The notes under the pieces: generated by a model
Seen by the model: only the letters and a program-made list of their open reading frames with translations
Database searches by the model: none
Told to the model about the DNA's origin: nothing
Shown: in pieces, positions 62,204 to 64,000 of the stretch
Layout: every line of letters begins with the position of its first letter
How positions within the stretch are numbered: position 1 is the stretch's first letter
Position numbers and translations under genes: made by a program
Source of the DNA: Gonocerus acuteangulatus
Taxonomy: Eukaryota; Arthropoda; Insecta; Hemiptera; Coreidae
DNA length: 64,000 nucleotides
NCBI GenBank assembly: GCA_946811695.1
Contig: OX328123.1
Location: 44,848,903 to 44,912,902 of the forward strand
Reading direction: 5' to 3'

Positions 62204-62805
62204 ATGCACTGCGTAATAAACAATATTTCTACATCAATTCCCAAGTTTTTAATTGGGAAACAATTTAATGAAGGGAAAGATCTCATCTCTATATCCCCTT
62301 TCTTAATCAATAAATCAATTATTAGCCTAGTAGGTGAAGTTGAAGCAGTTAAAAAGCTCCGTAACGGCTCACTCTTCATCGAGACTTATAGTGATTCCCA
62401 AGCAAAGAAACTGCTTGCTACAAGCAATCTCACACTTCTAGATACCATCAAGGTAAAGTTCGAACCGCATCAAACCCTAAATCAATCCAAGGGTATAATT
62501 CGATGCCCTGAACTACCATACAATACGTAGGCAAAGACGAAATTATCAGGGAATTACGGGACCAATTGGTCATTGACGCTCGTAGAATTCAAATTTCAAA
62601 GAACATATTAACATTCAAGACCCCCGTCCCCCCGTCTTCTATTAGAGTAGCATATATGCAATGCAGCGTTAGAATATACAACGTTAGAATGTACATTCCA
62701 CCTCCGATAAGATGTTTCTCTTGTTTCAAATTCAATCACGTATCTAGTGCCTGTGTGATTGGTAATCGCTGCTCGGAGTGCGGAGAAGAGAAACACGAAA
62801 ATTAA
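62204..62805 (+). pseudogene. LINE ORF1 (jockey-type gag), frameshifted
   Basis: From ATG 62204 it reads ISISPFLINKSIISLVGEVE, AVKKLRNGSLFIETYSDSQA and a first stop at about 62528. After a frameshift it continues as GKDEIIRELRDQLVIDARRI and PPIRCFSCFKFNHVSSACVI with CSECGEEKHEN, a C-x2-C-x4-H-x4-C zinc knuckle and the start of a second. This is the nucleic-acid-binding gag of jockey-type LINEs. About 290 bp of pyrimidine-rich 5' sequence (61911-62203) may be its 5' UTR. The second knuckle is cut by the piggyBac insertion. Confidence 0.8.
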
Positions 62806-62832
62806 CTCGAACTCGAACTGTCAGCGGATTAA

Positions 62833-63560
62833 CCTTTAAGTACTGAGGCATGGTCCCTGGGACCTTATGGTAGATTTCTAGAAATCCCCCTACTAATATT
62901 TCCGCTATACCCCTGTATGTCTCAATAGCTTCCTGACTTCTCAGTATCTTATTGAATGTGCAAGTGAAAGAGTAGTTTTAAATGTAGTTTACAAGATATA
63001 AACAATACATGGTCCAGGGGACCAAACGTCATTATTTGAGTAACTTCTTTGATTTTTCATGGTAAGGTTTCATGCAACATTTTATATTTATAGTTTAATA
63101 TTAATTAATGATGCTTTCAAATTTGTGAATATTTTATAAATAAATAAAAAAGAAAACCCTCCAGAATTTTTTCCATCACGGAAGAGAGCATTTAGCTCAT
63201 CCGTTTATGGCTTTACAAAAGATATGACATTGGTCTCATTTGTGCCCAAAAAAGGGAAGGCAGTTATTCATTTGTGAAGGATGCACCATGGGAAACAAGA
63301 AAGAAGCCAGAAATAATATCTAATTACAACAATACTTAAGGTGGAATTGACACATTGGACAAGGGATGCTCAATATTTTCTTCAAGTCGGCGCACACGTA
63401 GATGGCCAATGGCGATGTTTTTTAAAATAGTCGATATGAGCACTAGTAATGCTTTTATTCGTCATAAATCCAGTAAAGATGTCCAATTTTCTGATAAAAG
63501 TGCTTTTTATAAAGCATTGGGTCACTAGCTAATTGAACCGTATTTGAAGGCTAGAATGAC
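62833..63560 (+). mobile_element. piggyBac-type transposon remnant inside the LINE
   Basis: It begins at a TTAA (62829-62832) with CCTTTAAGTACTGAGGCA, followed by the inverted GGTCCCTGGGACC. From 63301 one frame reads KKPEIISNYNNT, stop, GGIDTLDKGCSIFSSSRRTR, RWPMAMFFKIVDMSTSNAFI to KALGH and a second stop at 63526. This is the C-terminal DDE region of piggyBac transposase (G-G-I-D-x-L-D, R-W-P). The N-terminal half, the 3' terminal repeat and the second TTAA are missing. Confidence 0.75.
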
Positions 63561-63565
63561 AAACC

Positions 63566-64000
63566 TTCATCTTCCGAGGGCCACGGTCTGTTCTAAGATT
63601 GACCAGTTCTAAGATTTGCCAGTTTTATTTATGGTTCAGCCAAGAAGCCTGTCCTCTGTCTTCTTGACGCAGTTCACTTTTCTGGAATACGTCTTGCCAC
63701 GGGAGCCTTCCGTTCAACACCAACTTTATGCCTCTGTGCTGAGTCTGGTATTCCACCTCTGAGCTATCGCAGGCAGAAACTGGCAGCAAAATACATTGCC
63801 AAAATTTACAATTCTCCTAGACACCCGTGTTACCCATACATCTTCAATCCCAAGTTTGTCGACAAATATGACCGCGCCTCATCTGGAAGTTTTCCTTTAG
63901 CACTCCGTATGACTGGTGAAGTACGGCTCATCTCCTCCGCACAAGCACAACAGAAAGAAGCATCAACAAATTCCTCCCCTTGGACCTTCACACCGCCCGA
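63566..64000 (+). pseudogene. LINE pol C-terminal region, runs off the window
   Basis: Reads LPRATVCSKID, then after a 16-bp tandem duplication (ttctaagattgaccag / ttctaagatttgccag) YGSAKKPVLCLLDAVHFSGI, RLATGAFRSTPTLCLCAESG, IPPLSYRRQKLAAKYIAKIY and onward to the window edge. This is the jockey-type post-RT segment (L-G/T-A-F-R-T-S-P). The endonuclease and RT core that should separate it from ORF1 (62204) are missing, so the element is deleted as well as interrupted. Confidence 0.75.

Overview
This window looks like nuclear DNA from an arthropod, most likely an insect with a large, AT-rich, transposon-dense genome. Evidence: GT-AG introns of 1.4 to 7.5 kb, many (TA)n tracts, relics of jockey-type LINEs, piggyBac, hAT, Transib-like, mariner, Ty1/copia and Penelope-like elements, and several SINE families. 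There is no bacterial gene organisation. The exact order cannot be fixed from the sequence.

The host content is a small cluster of secreted lipocalin genes on the + strand. Gene 1 can be assembled completely from six small exons between 2535 and 22849. The exons join in frame to 612 nt (203 residues plus stop), with a signal peptide, the G-x-W motif, a T-D-Y motif in the second conserved region, a late Trp/Arg motif, a TATA box and a poly(A) signal. Gene 2 has three exons with the same phases (40262-40412, 44472-44605, 48837-48922). Its first exon and last two exons were not found, so it is either very long or broken. A weak short-exon model lies between them (29448-30236).

Almost everything else is intron or intergenic repeat. 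Intron 1 of gene 1 holds a LINE fragment, a hAT element with another transposon nested in it, and a 2.1 kb array of about fifteen 142-bp units. Two related families of non-autonomous Helentron/Helitron-like elements, called HINE-A and HINE-B here, account for much of the window and for many of the (TA)n tracts. Each has a conserved 5' end, a subterminal segment complementary to a 3' stem-loop, an internal (TA)n block and a CTAA end. The 3' end of one HINE-A copy supplies a good branch-point sequence for the last intron of gene 1.

From 25 to 37 kb there are two 5S-rRNA-derived SINEs with clear target-site duplications and a 2.4 kb inverted-repeat Penelope-like element (RT plus GIY-YIG, with hammerhead-like motifs). 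From 37 to 50 kb there are further HINE-B copies, a Transib-like element with a CGCCG duplication, jockey-type LINE pieces and gene 2. From 50 to 64 kb there is a 365-bp-arm palindrome, a smaller foldback, a broken LINE RT, a GATCGATT-rich DNA transposon, and a LINE with a piggyBac relic inside it. Several SINEs with different heads (5S, and at least two tRNA-like heads) share one 3' tail that also resembles a LINE end.
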